The position numbers and the translations under genes are program-made. 64,000 bases of DNA, taken from contig CAVRAZ010000007.1 of assembly GCA_963719135.1 (NCBI GenBank), forward strand, positions 186,001-250,000. Reading direction: 5' to 3'. Source of the stretch: CAVRAZ01 sp963719135. Lineage in GTDB: Bacteria > Pseudomonadota > Gammaproteobacteria > DSM-19610. The notes beneath the pieces are model-generated. The model was given only the letters and a program-made list of their open reading frames with translations, had not been told where the DNA came from and searched no databases. Below, piece by piece: positions 35,847-45,192 of the stretch. Position 1 is the first letter of the stretch; every line of letters starts with the position of its first letter.

Positions 35847-36734
35847 ATGAATTATCCGACCCTGGAAGCCTTCGTCGGCAACACGCCGCTGGTGCGCCTG
35901 CAGCGTCTGCCCGGCGCGTCCAACGCCATTCTGGTCAAGCTGGAAGGCAACAATCCGGCCGGGTCGGTGAAAGACCGGCCGGCCTTGAGCATGATCCGCC
36001 ATGCCGAGGAACGCGGCGATATCCGGCCGGGCGACACACTGATCGAGGCGACCAGCGGCAACACCGGCATCGCGCTGGCCATGGCGGCGGCCATCAAAGG
36101 CTACCGCATGATCCTGATCATGCCGGAGAACATGAGCATGGAGCGGCGCCAGGTGATGAAGGCGTTCGGCGCCGAGATCCTGCTGGTCACGCGCGAACAG
36201 AGCATGGAGGGCGCGCGCGATCTGGCCAAGCGGATGGAGGCCGAAGGCAAGGGCAGGGTGCTGGACCAGTTTTCCAACCCGGACAATCCGCGCGCGCACT
36301 ACGAAGGCACCGGCCCGGAAATCTGGCGCGATACGGCCGGACGCATTACGCACTTCGTCAGCGCCATGGGCACCACCGGCACCATCATGGGCACGTCGCG
36401 CTACCTGAAGGAGGTCAATCCCGCCGTTCAGATCGTCGGCGTGCAACCAAAAGAAGGCGCCTCGATTCCCGGGATCCGGCGCTGGCCGAAGGAATACCTG
36501 CCGAGCATCTTCGAAGCCAGCCGGGTCGACCGCACGCTCGACATCGGCCAGGAGGACGCCGAGCGGACCACGCTGGCACTGGCCGCGCGCGAGGGCATCT
36601 TCTGCGGCGTGTCGTCGGGCGGCGCGGTCGCGGCCGCGCTGCAGTTGTCGCGCGAAGTCGCCGACGCCGTGATCGTCGCCATCATCTGCGATCGCGGCGA
36701 CCGCTATCTGTCCACGGGAATCTTCCCTGGTTGA
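35847..36734 (+). CDS. cysM: Cysteine synthase B
   Basis: A 295-residue PLP enzyme. The Schiff-base lysine is in AGSVKDRPA (about residue 41), and the phosphate-binding loop is EATSGNTGIALA. Further family strings are MPENMSMERR and VGVQPKEGASIPGIRRWP; the latter wording is typical of CysM rather than CysK. It makes cysteine (or S-sulfocysteine from thiosulfate) from O-acetylserine. The C-terminus is TGIFPG. The stop codon overlaps the TTG start of the next gene, so they are translationally coupled. Confidence 0.95.
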   Translation: MNYPTLEAFVGNTPLVRLQRLPGASNAILVKLEGNNPAGSVKDRPALSMIRHAEERGDIRPGDTLIEATSGNTGIALAMAAAIKGYRMILIMPENMSMERRQVMKAFGAEILLVTREQSMEGARDLAKRMEAEGKGRVLDQFSNPDNPRAHYEGTGPEIWRDTAGRITHFVSAMGTTGTIMGTSRYLKEVNPAVQIVGVQPKEGASIPGIRRWPKEYLPSIFEASRVDRTLDIGQEDAERTTLALAAREGIFCGVSSGGAVAAALQLSREVADAVIVAIICDRGDRYLSTGIFPG

Positions 36735-38788
36735 AACACCTGTGGCTCGCCGCGCTGCTGGTGTCGATCGCCGGCTCGGTCGCGGCCATCGACCGGATCG
36801 ATGTCGGCGCCGATCGCATCGAGGGGCAGGATCTCAGCGTAGAGGGTTTCGAGTTCGCGTTTTCGTTCGGCGACGACGGCCGGCTCGAACTGGTTCTGCG
36901 CGCCGACGGACTTGCGCAGTCCGGCCGTACGCTGGACCAGCCCGAGCTGCGCTGCGTCGATCTGCGCGTCACGCCGGAACGGATCGACTGTCCGGAAGCC
37001 CGGCTGACCTTCCGGCACGCCCAGGTGAGCGCGTCGAACTCGCCGGCGACGTTTTCCTATGCTTTCGCCGCGCGGCGGCTGCACGTCGCGATCGGCGATC
37101 TGATCATCGCCGGCGGCCACGCCGCGCTGGACTTCACCCTGGCCGACGCGGACTGGACGCTTGCTGTGGACGCCAAACAACTCGACCTGGCCGGTCTGGC
37201 CGCATTGGCCGAAGCGTTCGGCGTGACCCCGCCGGCGCTGAACCCGGCGGGCCGCGTTTCCGGCAGTGTGCGCCTGAGCGGGAACGCCCTCGGTGTACGC
37301 GGCGCCGACTGGCGGCTGGTGGCGCGCGACGTGGTCTACTCCAATGCCGACGGCACACAGGCGGCGCAAGATCTCGCGCTCGATCTTACCGGTGACGCAC
37401 GCGCCGGCACGAACCGTGACTGGCGCTTCAAGGCGCAGGTTCACGCCTCGCAGGGCCTGTTGTACACCGATCCGCTGTATTTCGATTTCAAGTCCGCGAA
37501 CGCGCTGACGCTGGACGCGGACGGTCTGTGGCAGGCGGCTCGACAACGTGTCCGCATCGACCGGCTGGCGCTCGATCATGCCGGCATTGCGCAGGCCGAG
37601 GCGCGTCTGGCGTTGCGACTGGGCGAAGCACCGAAACTGGAAATGCTGACGCTGGACCTGCACCAGGGATTGCTGCCCGGCTTTTACACGACCTATCTGC
37701 AACCCTGGGCCGCCGGAACTCTGCTGGAGCAGATCGACAGCAGCGGTGCGGTGAAGGCATCGCTCGAGTGGCGCGACGACGCGCTGCAGGCGCTGCGCCT
37801 GCAGCTCGACGATGCATCGTTCGAGCAGCATAGCGGACGCTTCGGCGTCGGCGGCCTCAGCGGCACGCTGCACTGGGGCAACGACGATACGCCGCGCGAT
37901 TCGGTGCTGGTCTGGGAGCGCGCCAACTATTATCAGCTTGCGCTCGGCAAGGCGCGCGTCAACGTCGAGACGCGCGGCCGCCAGGCGCGCCTGCGCGAAC
38001 CTCTGTCGGTGGATGTGCTCGACGGCCGGTTGCACATCGACACGTTCGAACTCGACATGTCGGCGCCCGACGATACCCGCTGGCGCTTCGACGGCGTGCT
38101 CGCGCCGATTTCGATGGAGGCCTTCTCGAAAGCAATCGGCTGGCCGCCCCTGGCCGGGCAGTTGTCGGGTGTGGTGCCGGACGTGGAGTACGCCCAACAC
38201 CGGCTCAAGGTCGGCGGCACGCTGCTGGTGCAGGCGTTCGGCGGCGACATCAAGGTGCAGAATCTGCGCATCGACGAGCCGGCCGGCCTCGTGCCGCGGC
38301 TGTGGGCGGACGTGCGGCTCGACCATCTGGACCTGAAGACGCTCACGCGCACCTTTTCGTTCGGGCGCATCAAGGGGCAACTGCAGGGCTCGGTCGACGG
38401 GCTTTACATGGAGGACTGGCAGCCGGTCGCCTTCGACGCGCGCTTCGAAACACCGCCCGGCGACCACAGCACCAAACGGATCAGCCAGAAAGCGGTCGAC
38501 AGTATTTCCAACCTCGGCGGCGCCGGCGTCAGCGGCGCTCTGTCGCGCGGCTTTCTGCGCTTCCTGGACGACTTTCCCTACCGTCGCCTCGGCATCGCGT
38601 GCCGGCTCGAAAAAGGCGTCTGTCACATGGACGGCGTCGGGCCCGCGCCCGGCGGCTACTATCTGGTGCAGGGACGCTTCATTCCGCCGCGCCTGGACAT
38701 GATCGGCTACAGTCACGAGGTGGACTGGAAATCGTTGATCGACCGGCTGGCCGCGGTCACTTCGCTGCCGGCGCCGTCGGTGCAATAA
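36731..38788 (+). CDS. YdbH-like AsmA-family envelope protein
   Basis: A 685-residue protein from a TTG that overlaps the cysM stop. A signal peptide or anchor (LWLAALLVSIAGSVAAI) is followed by long beta-rich sequence ending in a region (FSFGRIKGQLQGSVDGLYME, then KRISQKAVDSISNLGGAG) typical of YdbH-type proteins. AsmA-like proteins such as YdbH, TamB and YhdP form hydrophobic grooves bridging the inner and outer membranes for phospholipid transport. The next gene is a DUF1318/YdbL homologue, matching the ydbH-ynbE-ydbL neighbourhood of E. coli, which supports the call. Confidence 0.78.
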   Translation: MKHLWLAALLVSIAGSVAAIDRIDVGADRIEGQDLSVEGFEFAFSFGDDGRLELVLRADGLAQSGRTLDQPELRCVDLRVTPERIDCPEARLTFRHAQVSASNSPATFSYAFAARRLHVAIGDLIIAGGHAALDFTLADADWTLAVDAKQLDLAGLAALAEAFGVTPPALNPAGRVSGSVRLSGNALGVRGADWRLVARDVVYSNADGTQAAQDLALDLTGDARAGTNRDWRFKAQVHASQGLLYTDPLYFDFKSANALTLDADGLWQAARQRVRIDRLALDHAGIAQAEARLALRLGEAPKLEMLTLDLHQGLLPGFYTTYLQPWAAGTLLEQIDSSGAVKASLEWRDDALQALRLQLDDASFEQHSGRFGVGGLSGTLHWGNDDTPRDSVLVWERANYYQLALGKARVNVETRGRQARLREPLSVDVLDGRLHIDTFELDMSAPDDTRWRFDGVLAPISMEAFSKAIGWPPLAGQLSGVVPDVEYAQHRLKVGGTLLVQAFGGDIKVQNLRIDEPAGLVPRLWADVRLDHLDLKTLTRTFSFGRIKGQLQGSVDGLYMEDWQPVAFDARFETPPGDHSTKRISQKAVDSISNLGGAGVSGALSRGFLRFLDDFPYRRLGIACRLEKGVCHMDGVGPAPGGYYLVQGRFIPPRLDMIGYSHEVDWKSLIDRLAAVTSLPAPSVQ

Positions 38789-38867
38789 CTTTTTCAAGCG
38801 AAACGCGTTACACTTGGACGGGTCCGTTTGCGGACCCTGAACCAAAGCGAGTGGAGGAATCACCGGT

Positions 38868-39473
38868 ATGAATCTGTTTCGGGCGGGCGCTTTCCTGGGT
38901 GCGTATCTGTTTCTCGTGGCCTGTGTCACCATCAACGTCTATTTCCCGACTGCACAGGCGGTCGAAGCCGCCGACCAGATCATTCGCGGCGTGTACGGCA
39001 AGGAAAACCCACCGCCCGCCGCCCCCGAAACGCCGGCGCCTCACTCGCAGCGTCCCGGTGCGGCATCCGAACCGGTTGCCGTCATGTTCCTGAACTTCGT
39101 GGTCAGCCCCGCCCGGGCCGATGCCGATCTGTCGATCGAATCGCCGGCCGTCAATGCGCTGCGTGCGTCGATGAAGGCACGCTTTTCCAGGCTCGAACCC
39201 TATTTCAGCTCCGGTGCGATCGGTATGACGCGCGACGGCGGGGTTGCGGTGCGCGATCTCAACGCCGTGCCCCTGCCCGAACGGCGCAGCGTCAACAGTC
39301 TCGTCGCCGACGAAAGCCGCGACCGCGGCAACCTGTACAAGGAAATCGCCGCCGCCAACGGTCATTCCGAGTGGGAGGCGGACATCCGCGCGACGTTCGC
39401 CAAACGCTGGGTGGACAACGCGCCGGGCGGGTGGTGGTACCAGGACGCCAAAGGCGGGTGGGTGCAGAAATGA
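38868..39473 (+). CDS. DUF1318/YdbL-family lipoprotein
   Basis: The protein is 201 residues with a lipobox at LFLVAC, so the mature protein would start at the cysteine of CVTINVYFP. A proline-rich linker follows. The C-terminal 110 residues are the DUF1318 domain (SPAVNALRASMKARFSRLEP, ESRDRGNLYKEIAAANGHSE, ending GGWWYQDAKGGWVQK). A ribosome-binding site GTGGAGG precedes the ATG. It follows the YdbH-like gene by 79 bp. In E. coli the lipoprotein YnbE and periplasmic YdbL act with YdbH; this protein carries both a lipid anchor and a YdbL-type domain, so it may combine the two roles (inference). Confidence 0.85.
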   Translation: MNLFRAGAFLGAYLFLVACVTINVYFPTAQAVEAADQIIRGVYGKENPPPAAPETPAPHSQRPGAASEPVAVMFLNFVVSPARADADLSIESPAVNALRASMKARFSRLEPYFSSGAIGMTRDGGVAVRDLNAVPLPERRSVNSLVADESRDRGNLYKEIAAANGHSEWEADIRATFAKRWVDNAPGGWWYQDAKGGWVQK

Positions 39474-39486
39474 GGTCGCGTTATTG

Positions 39487-39901
39487 TTGACCGCGAAGGA
39501 CACCAAGGAAAGACACTTTTAAAACCTTGTTAACCACAAAGGACACAAAGGACACAAAGGTAAACATTGCAAAGCCGCCTCCGACCGTGGCGTCACGCCG
39601 GCGAAGGCCGGCATCCAGTTGAAGTCGCAGAGATTGAACGGGGTAAGTCCCGCTGTGGCGAACCGTCGCGGATCGCAGCCACTGCGCCGCCAGGGTGCGT
39701 GCAAGATCGGATGGGGCGATTGTTACCTGATGTTCACTGCACACACCCAGATTCAGGGGCTCTGGATACAGGCTTTCGCCGGCATGACGATCCCAATAGG
39801 GGTTCCTTTCTATTCTTACCTTCGTGTCCTTTGTGTCCTTTGTGGTTAACAAGGTACTTAAAGTGTTTTTCCTTCGCGTCCTTGGCGTCCCTCGCGGTTA
39901 A
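39487..39901. repeat. Interspersed nested inverted-repeat element, copy A
   Basis: This 415-bp unit has an outer arm of ACCGCGAAGGACACCAAGG type, an inner arm of TTAACCACAAAGGACAC type and then a REP palindrome CCGGCGAAGGCCGG. A core of about 150 bp is followed by the same blocks in inverted order, ending CGCGGTTAA at 39901. It is homologous along its length to copy B and in its arms and palindromes to copies C and D. No gene is inside. Confidence 0.88.
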
Positions 39902-39924
39902 GCATAATCTCGGAATTCGCTGCA

Positions 39925-40695
39925 ATGAACGTATTTGTCTTCGACATCGAAACCATCCCCGACGTTGATTCCGGACGCCGCCTGTACGGGTTGGAAGGCC
40001 TGAGCGACGCCGATGCCGCGAAGGCGATGTTTGCGCTGCGCGCCGAGGAAACCGGCGGATCGGATTTTCTGCGGCTGCACCTGCACCGGGTCTGCGCGAT
40101 CTCGGTGGTGATGCGCCACGCCGACCGGGTCAAGGTCTGGTCGCTGGGCGAGCCGGACTCCGACGAGCGCGAGCTGGTCCAGCGGTTTTTCGACGGCATC
40201 GATCGCTATGTGCCGACGCTGGTGTCCTGGAACGGCGGCGGTTTCGATCTGCCGGTGCTGCATTACCGGGCGCTGCTGCACGGCGTGCAGGCGCCGCGCT
40301 ACTGGGACACCGGCGGCGATGACCGGGATTTCAAGTGGAACAATTACATCAGCCGTTACCACGAACGTCACACCGACCTGATGGATCTGCTCGCGGCCTA
40401 TCAGGCGCGGGCCTATGCGCCGCTGGACGATATCGCCACCCTGCTCGGGTTTCCCGGGAAGATGGGGATGCGCGGCGACAAAGTCTGGGATGCGTGGCTG
40501 GCCGGTGACATCGCCGGCATCCGCAATTATTGCGAGACCGATGTCCTGAACACCTATCTGGTCTTCCTGCGCTTCCAGTTGATGCGCGGTCACCTGACCC
40601 CGGCGGCGTATGAGAAGGAACACATGCTGCTGCGCGAATCGCTGAAACAGGAAGGCAAGCCGCATCTGAATGAATTCCTGGCGCAGTGGGGGTGA
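39925..40695 (+). CDS. Predicted 3'-5' exonuclease (PolB-like, DnaQ fold)
   Basis: A 256-residue DEDD-type exonuclease of the DNA_pol_B_exo2 family. The acidic metal ligands are in FVFDIETIPD (residues 3-12), SWNGGGFDLPVL (about 99-110) and YCETDVLNTYLVF (about 195-207). The middle contains HTDLMDLLAAY. Members are predicted to trim DNA 3' ends but are mostly uncharacterised. The gene is bracketed by two directly repeated copies of the 0.4-kb repeat element, 24 bp upstream and 36 bp downstream, so it is likely a separate transcription unit. Confidence 0.85.
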   Translation: MNVFVFDIETIPDVDSGRRLYGLEGLSDADAAKAMFALRAEETGGSDFLRLHLHRVCAISVVMRHADRVKVWSLGEPDSDERELVQRFFDGIDRYVPTLVSWNGGGFDLPVLHYRALLHGVQAPRYWDTGGDDRDFKWNNYISRYHERHTDLMDLLAAYQARAYAPLDDIATLLGFPGKMGMRGDKVWDAWLAGDIAGIRNYCETDVLNTYLVFLRFQLMRGHLTPAAYEKEHMLLRESLKQEGKPHLNEFLAQWG

Positions 40696-40730
40696 GCATT
40701 GACCGAACAGGTGGCGGGGGCAAACACCCG

Positions 40731-41144
40731 TGACCGCGAAGGACGCCAAGGACGCGAAGGAAAGACACTTTTAGAACCTTGTTAACCACAAAGGACACCA
40801 AGGTAAACATTGCGAAGCCGCCTCCGATCGTGGCGTCACGCCGGCGAAGGCCGGCATCCAGTCGACCCCGTAGCGGTTGAACGGTATGAAGCGCAGGGTA
40901 GCGAACCATTGCGGACCGCATCCGTTGTCCTGCCAGGGCGTTGACATGATGGGACGGGCGATTGTTACCGGGGTTTCACTGTAGGCGCCGAAGCTCAGGG
41001 TTTCTGGATGCCGGCTTTCGCCGGCATGACGATCCCAATAGAGGTTCGTTTCTATTCTTACCTTCGTGTCCTTTGTGTCCTTTGTGGTTAACTAGGGTTT
41101 AAAAGTGTTCTTCCTTGGCGTTCTTGGCGTCCTTCGCGGTTAAC
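40731..41144. repeat. Interspersed nested inverted-repeat element, copy B
   Basis: 414 bp, in the same orientation as copy A and very similar to it, including the sequence between the palindromes and the phrase ATTCTTACCTTCGTGTCC at the right inner arm. The outer arms are GACGCCAAGGACGCGAAGG on the left and its inverse before 41144 on the right. Confidence 0.88.
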
Positions 41145-41192
41145 CGTGACAAATAGCGGTCAACAGCGCTTCCGCCCTATAATTGCCACCCC

Positions 41193-42519
41193 ATGTCACG
41201 CCGCAAACGACAACCGCTCCCGACCGAACCGGTGCGCGTCCACGTCGAGTCCCTGTCGCACGACGGCCGCGGGGTCGCGCGTGTCGACGGCAAGGCCGTG
41301 TTCATTGCCGGCGCGTTGCCGGGCGAGGATCTGAGCTTCGTCTACACGGCCCGTTCGCGCCGCCACGACGAGGGTCGTGTAGACGAGATATTCACGGCCT
41401 CGGACGAACGCGTCGTGCCGCGTTGCGCGCACGCCAACGTCTGCGGCGGCTGCAGTCGTGCAGCACCAGGCCCGCGAACGGCAGATTCTGCACAAGCAGC
41501 AGACGCTGCTGGATAATCTCGAACGCATCGGCAAAGTCAAGCCGCGCGCCGTCATCGCGCCGCTGACCGGTCCTTACTGGGGTTACCGGCACAAGGCGCG
41601 CCTCGGCGTGCGGTACGTGCACAAGAAGGGCAGGGTGCTGGTCGGCTTTCGCGAAAAACAGGGCCGCTATCTCGCCGATCTGAAACGCTGCGAGGTGCTG
41701 CATCCGTCGGTCGGCGGGCGTCTGGCGGAACTGGCGCAGCTCATCCAGGGGCTGGACGGGCGCGAACAGATCGCGCAGATCGAGGTCGCGGTGGGCGACG
41801 AGACCAGCGTGCTCGTGCTGCGCAATCTCTCCCCGCTGACCGACGCGGACACCGCGGCGCTGACGGCCTATGCGCGCGAGACCGGTCTGCACATTCAACT
41901 GCAGCCCGCGGGTGCGGACAGTGTGCAACCGCTCTACCCGGGCGAATCGCGGCTGTTCTACCGACTGCCCGAACAAGGGCTGGAGTTCACGTTTCTGCCC
42001 ACCGACTTCACCCAGGTCAACCCGGTGATCAACCGGCGCATGGTCGTTCAGGCGCTGGACCTGCTGGCACCGGACACCACCGACCGGGTGCTGGATCTGT
42101 TTTGCGGACTGGGCAACTTCACGCTGCCGATCGCGCGCCGCGCCGGCCACGTCATGGGCGTCGAAGGCGACGTCGGGCTGGTGCAGCGCGCCTGGATGAA
42201 CGCACAGCGCAACGGTGTCGAAAACGTGCACTTCGCGGTCGCCGACCTCACTCAGGATCCGGCCGGACAGCCCTGGCTGCGCGGTCCTTACGACAAGGTG
42301 CTGATCGACCCGCCCCGGTCGGGCGCCCGGGAAATGCTGCCGCACCTGGCGGCGCTGAAGCCGGCGCGGCTGGTCTACATCGCCTGCAACCCGGGTTCGC
42401 TGGCGCGCGACGCCGGCCTGCTGGTGAACGCCTACGGGTATCAACTGGACGCCGCCGGTGTCATGGACATGTTCCCCCACACGACCCACGTCGAATCCAT
42501 GGCGTTGTTCACGCGCTGA
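41193..42519 (+). pseudogene. rlmD: 23S rRNA (uracil-1939-C5) methyltransferase RlmD, frameshifted
   Basis: The frame from ATG 41193 encodes the TRAM domain (VESLSHDGRGVARVDGKAVF) and the first iron-sulfur cysteines CAHANVCGGC. At about 41454-41458 one extra base moves the homology into another frame: QHQARERQILHKQQTLLDNL, and on through KRCEVLHP (fourth cysteine), DLFCGLGNFTLP, DPPRSGAREM and IACNPGSLARD to 42519. Deleting one base in AGTCGTG restores a full-length protein of about 441 residues. All catalytic motifs are intact, so a sequencing error or a very recent mutation is as likely as true inactivation. RlmD methylates U1939 of 23S rRNA; loss is tolerated in E. coli. Confidence 0.85.
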
Positions 42520-42553
42520 GGCGCGGGCCGCGGCGCTGCCGTATAATCGAGCC

Positions 42554-44371
42554 ATGGCTTCGGAGGTCGCCGGGAAGTCCGTGGTTCAAGCACAGTCCCG
42601 CATTTCGCCGTACGACTGGCGCAGCGTGGTGCGCATCGCGCTGTCGCACCGGCGCGAGCTGGTCGTGGCGCACCTGATCGCACTGGTGGCCGTCGCCGCC
42701 GCAGTGCCGATTCCATTGCTCATGCCGCTGCTGGTCGACGAAGTGCTGTTGAAGAAACCGGGCATGCTGGTCGGCCTGATGGACCGCGCGTTTCCGTCCG
42801 CGTGGCACGGACCGGTGCTGTACATCGTCACCATTCTGCTGGCCACCATCTGTATGCGCATCAGTGCCGTGCTGCTGGGCGTGTGGCAGACGCGCCAGTT
42901 CACGCTGATCGCCAAGGACGTCAGCTTCCGCATCCGCCGCGATCTGCTCAATCACCTGCAGACCATTTCCATGGCCGAATACGAAACGGTCGGCAGCGGC
43001 GCGGTGGCGTCGCACTTCGTGACCGACCTGAACGCGGTGGACGATTTCATCGGCCAGACGATCAGCAAGTTCCTGGTCGCCCTGCTGTCGCTGGTCGGCG
43101 CGGCCGGCGTTCTGCTCTGGATGCACTGGCAGCTCGCCTTGTTCATTCTGTTCCTGAATCCGGTCGTGGTCTACTTCACGGTCGTGCTGGGCAAGCGGGT
43201 CAAACACCTCAAGGCGCGCGAAAACCGGGCGGTGGAGGTCTTCCAGGGCGCGCTGACCGAAACGCTGGATGCCATCCACCAGATCCGCGCCAGCAACCGC
43301 GAACGCCACTACATCCATCGGGTGATCGAATACGCCGCCGGCATCCGGCGCGAATCGGCGCGTTTTTCCTGGAAGAGCGACGCAGCCAACCGGCTGTCGT
43401 TCGCCGTGTTCCTGGTCGGTTTCGATCTGTTCCGCGGGCTCAGCATGTCCATGGTGGTGTTTTCCAGCCTGACGGTCGGCGAGATGATGGCCGTGTTCGC
43501 CTACCTCTGGTTCATGATGGCACCGGTGCAGGAAGTGTTGAACATCCAGTTCGCGCTGTTCGGGGCCAAAGCCGCGCTGGCGCGCATCAACCGGCTTATC
43601 GCGCTCAACCAGGAGCCGCAGTATCCGCATCTGCGCAATCCGTTTCTGGGCAGGCGCGGCGTCGCTATCGACATCGAGAATCTGAGCTTTGCGTACGGCG
43701 ATCGCGAGCCTGTGCTGAACCGGATCAATCTGCACATCGACTGCGGACGAAAGATCGCGCTGGTCGGCGCCAGCGGCGGCGGCAAGTCCACGCTGGTGCA
43801 GGTGTTGCTGGGGCTGTATCCGCCGCAGCAGGGCAGGGTGCTGTTCGACGGCGTGCCGGTCGAGGAAATCGGTCTGGACGTGGTGCGCGAACACGTCGCG
43901 ACCGTGTTGCAGCATCCGGCGCTGTTCAACGACAGCCTGCGCATGAACCTGACGCTGGGGCGAGAAATCGGTGATGACCGGCTGTGGGAGGCGCTGGAAA
44001 TCGCGCAGCTCGGGGAGACCGTGCGCGAACTCAAGGCCGGTCTCGACACCCAGATCGGGCGCCAGGGCATTCGGCTGTCCGGCGGCCAGCGGCAACGGCT
44101 TTCCATCGCGCGCATGATCCTGGGCGACCCGCAGGTGGTGGTGCTCGACGAAGCCACCTCGGCGCTCGACACCGAAACGGAATCCGCACTGCACGCGGCG
44201 CTGCAGACCTTTCTGGCCGGGCGCACCACACTCATCATCGCTCACCGACTGAGCGCGGTCAGGCAGGCGGACCAGGTTTATGTGTTCGAGGACGGCCGGA
44301 TCATCGAACAGGGTTCGCACCAGGAGTTGATGCAAAGCGACGGCTTGTACCGCCGCTTGTACGGCGCCTGA
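42554..44371 (+). CDS. MsbA-like ABC exporter (fused permease and ATPase)
   Basis: The protein is 605 residues from the ATG at 42554. Residues about 30-320 form a six-helix type I exporter domain. Residues about 365-600 form the ATPase with Walker A GASGGGKST, signature LSGGQRQRLS, Walker B VVVLDEATSALD and the switch histidine in IIAHRLS. It would act as a homodimer in the inner membrane. Substrates of such half-transporters range from lipid A to drugs; nothing here fixes the substrate. It starts 34 bp after rlmD on the same strand. Confidence 0.88.
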   Translation: MASEVAGKSVVQAQSRISPYDWRSVVRIALSHRRELVVAHLIALVAVAAAVPIPLLMPLLVDEVLLKKPGMLVGLMDRAFPSAWHGPVLYIVTILLATICMRISAVLLGVWQTRQFTLIAKDVSFRIRRDLLNHLQTISMAEYETVGSGAVASHFVTDLNAVDDFIGQTISKFLVALLSLVGAAGVLLWMHWQLALFILFLNPVVVYFTVVLGKRVKHLKARENRAVEVFQGALTETLDAIHQIRASNRERHYIHRVIEYAAGIRRESARFSWKSDAANRLSFAVFLVGFDLFRGLSMSMVVFSSLTVGEMMAVFAYLWFMMAPVQEVLNIQFALFGAKAALARINRLIALNQEPQYPHLRNPFLGRRGVAIDIENLSFAYGDREPVLNRINLHIDCGRKIALVGASGGGKSTLVQVLLGLYPPQQGRVLFDGVPVEEIGLDVVREHVATVLQHPALFNDSLRMNLTLGREIGDDRLWEALEIAQLGETVRELKAGLDTQIGRQGIRLSGGQRQRLSIARMILGDPQVVVLDEATSALDTETESALHAALQTFLAGRTTLIIAHRLSAVRQADQVYVFEDGRIIEQGSHQELMQSDGLYRRLYGA

Positions 44372-44685
44372 GCGGACGTCATGGCGCCCGCCTGCGCGCG
44401 GCACTTGCCCCACCCCGGTTTCCCGCCGCGGCCGCTTCCCCCGATTTCGCAGACAACGTCCTGCGCGCGGCCGCTTATCCCGTTTGACTGTTGCCATGCG
44501 GCGACGACGTTGCGATAGCGGCGTCGTCACCGCCGTGCGTCCGCGTTCGTGCTCCTGATCCGGTTTCCCGTCCGATGCGCAACAACCGGGTTGGATCGAT
44601 AGCGCGACATTGACAAGTGCCAACGAAACGGGACAATCATCTTAACCCAGTAAGAACAACGCTGTCAGGAAGAGGGAATCAAAGG
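44372..44685. other. Intergenic, no gene seen
   Basis: Just over 300 bp between the exporter and the next small gene. No hairpin-T terminator or clear promoter was recognised, though AT content rises near 44630-44660 just before the next gene. Confidence 0.35.
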
Positions 44686-45186
44686 ATGAAACTTCGTTAT
44701 ATCTGCGTGTCCAATGAAAGTTCCAACCCTGTCCTGTGCCCGTCCGGAACGGCGCGCAAGGGTTTCAGCCGCGTCGGGGTGGTGCGCAGGTTGGGCGCAA
44801 ACTGCCGGCGTCGCGTGCTGGCGATGTCGCTTCTGAGCGGGATCTCGCTCGGTGCGGCGGCAAACGACTGGGACACTGAAAAGGATCCGGTGGCCGTTTC
44901 GCAGTTGTCCACCACGGGCTGGGAATTTTCCGCACCGGTTGCCGTCGAGGATGTGGAGCGCCGCTCCCTGGACGAATTGAAGAAGACCAACGGCCATGCG
45001 CCGAGGGTGCCGTTCGGCGGACGCAACGCGGCGTGGGAACAGTTCAAGGCGTCGATCCTGCCGGGCGACGTCGTGGTCTACTTCAGGTCGCCGTCGGACA
45101 CTTGGGACGGTGTCTACGGCCGGGCGGGCTACGCGCTGATCCGGAACGGCATCGTGGTCGACGCCATACTCACACTGCTGGAGTGA
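44686..45186 (+). CDS. Hypothetical exported protein
   Basis: A 166-residue protein. The start follows AAAGG; the first 60 residues contain an unusually long basic region before a hydrophobic segment (LAMSLLSGISLGAAANDW) that looks like a late signal peptide. The C-terminal 55 residues (AWEQFKASILPGDVVVYFRS, then GRAGYALIRNGIVVDAILTL) read like a compact beta-rich domain found in small secreted hypothetical proteins. I do not recognise a named family. Convergent with the cysteine-rich gene, 6 bp away. Confidence 0.6.
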   Translation: MKLRYICVSNESSNPVLCPSGTARKGFSRVGVVRRLGANCRRRVLAMSLLSGISLGAAANDWDTEKDPVAVSQLSTTGWEFSAPVAVEDVERRSLDELKKTNGHAPRVPFGGRNAAWEQFKASILPGDVVVYFRSPSDTWDGVYGRAGYALIRNGIVVDAILTLLE

Positions 45187-45192
45187 CCGGCG

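Noticed and set aside
36704..38935. 743-codon open frame antisense to the YdbH-like gene
   Set aside because: Shadow frame: the sense strand has the signal peptide, coupling to cysM and family motifs.
42509..44623. 704-codon open frame antisense to the ABC exporter
   Set aside because: Shadow of the exporter, whose Walker and signature motifs are unambiguous.
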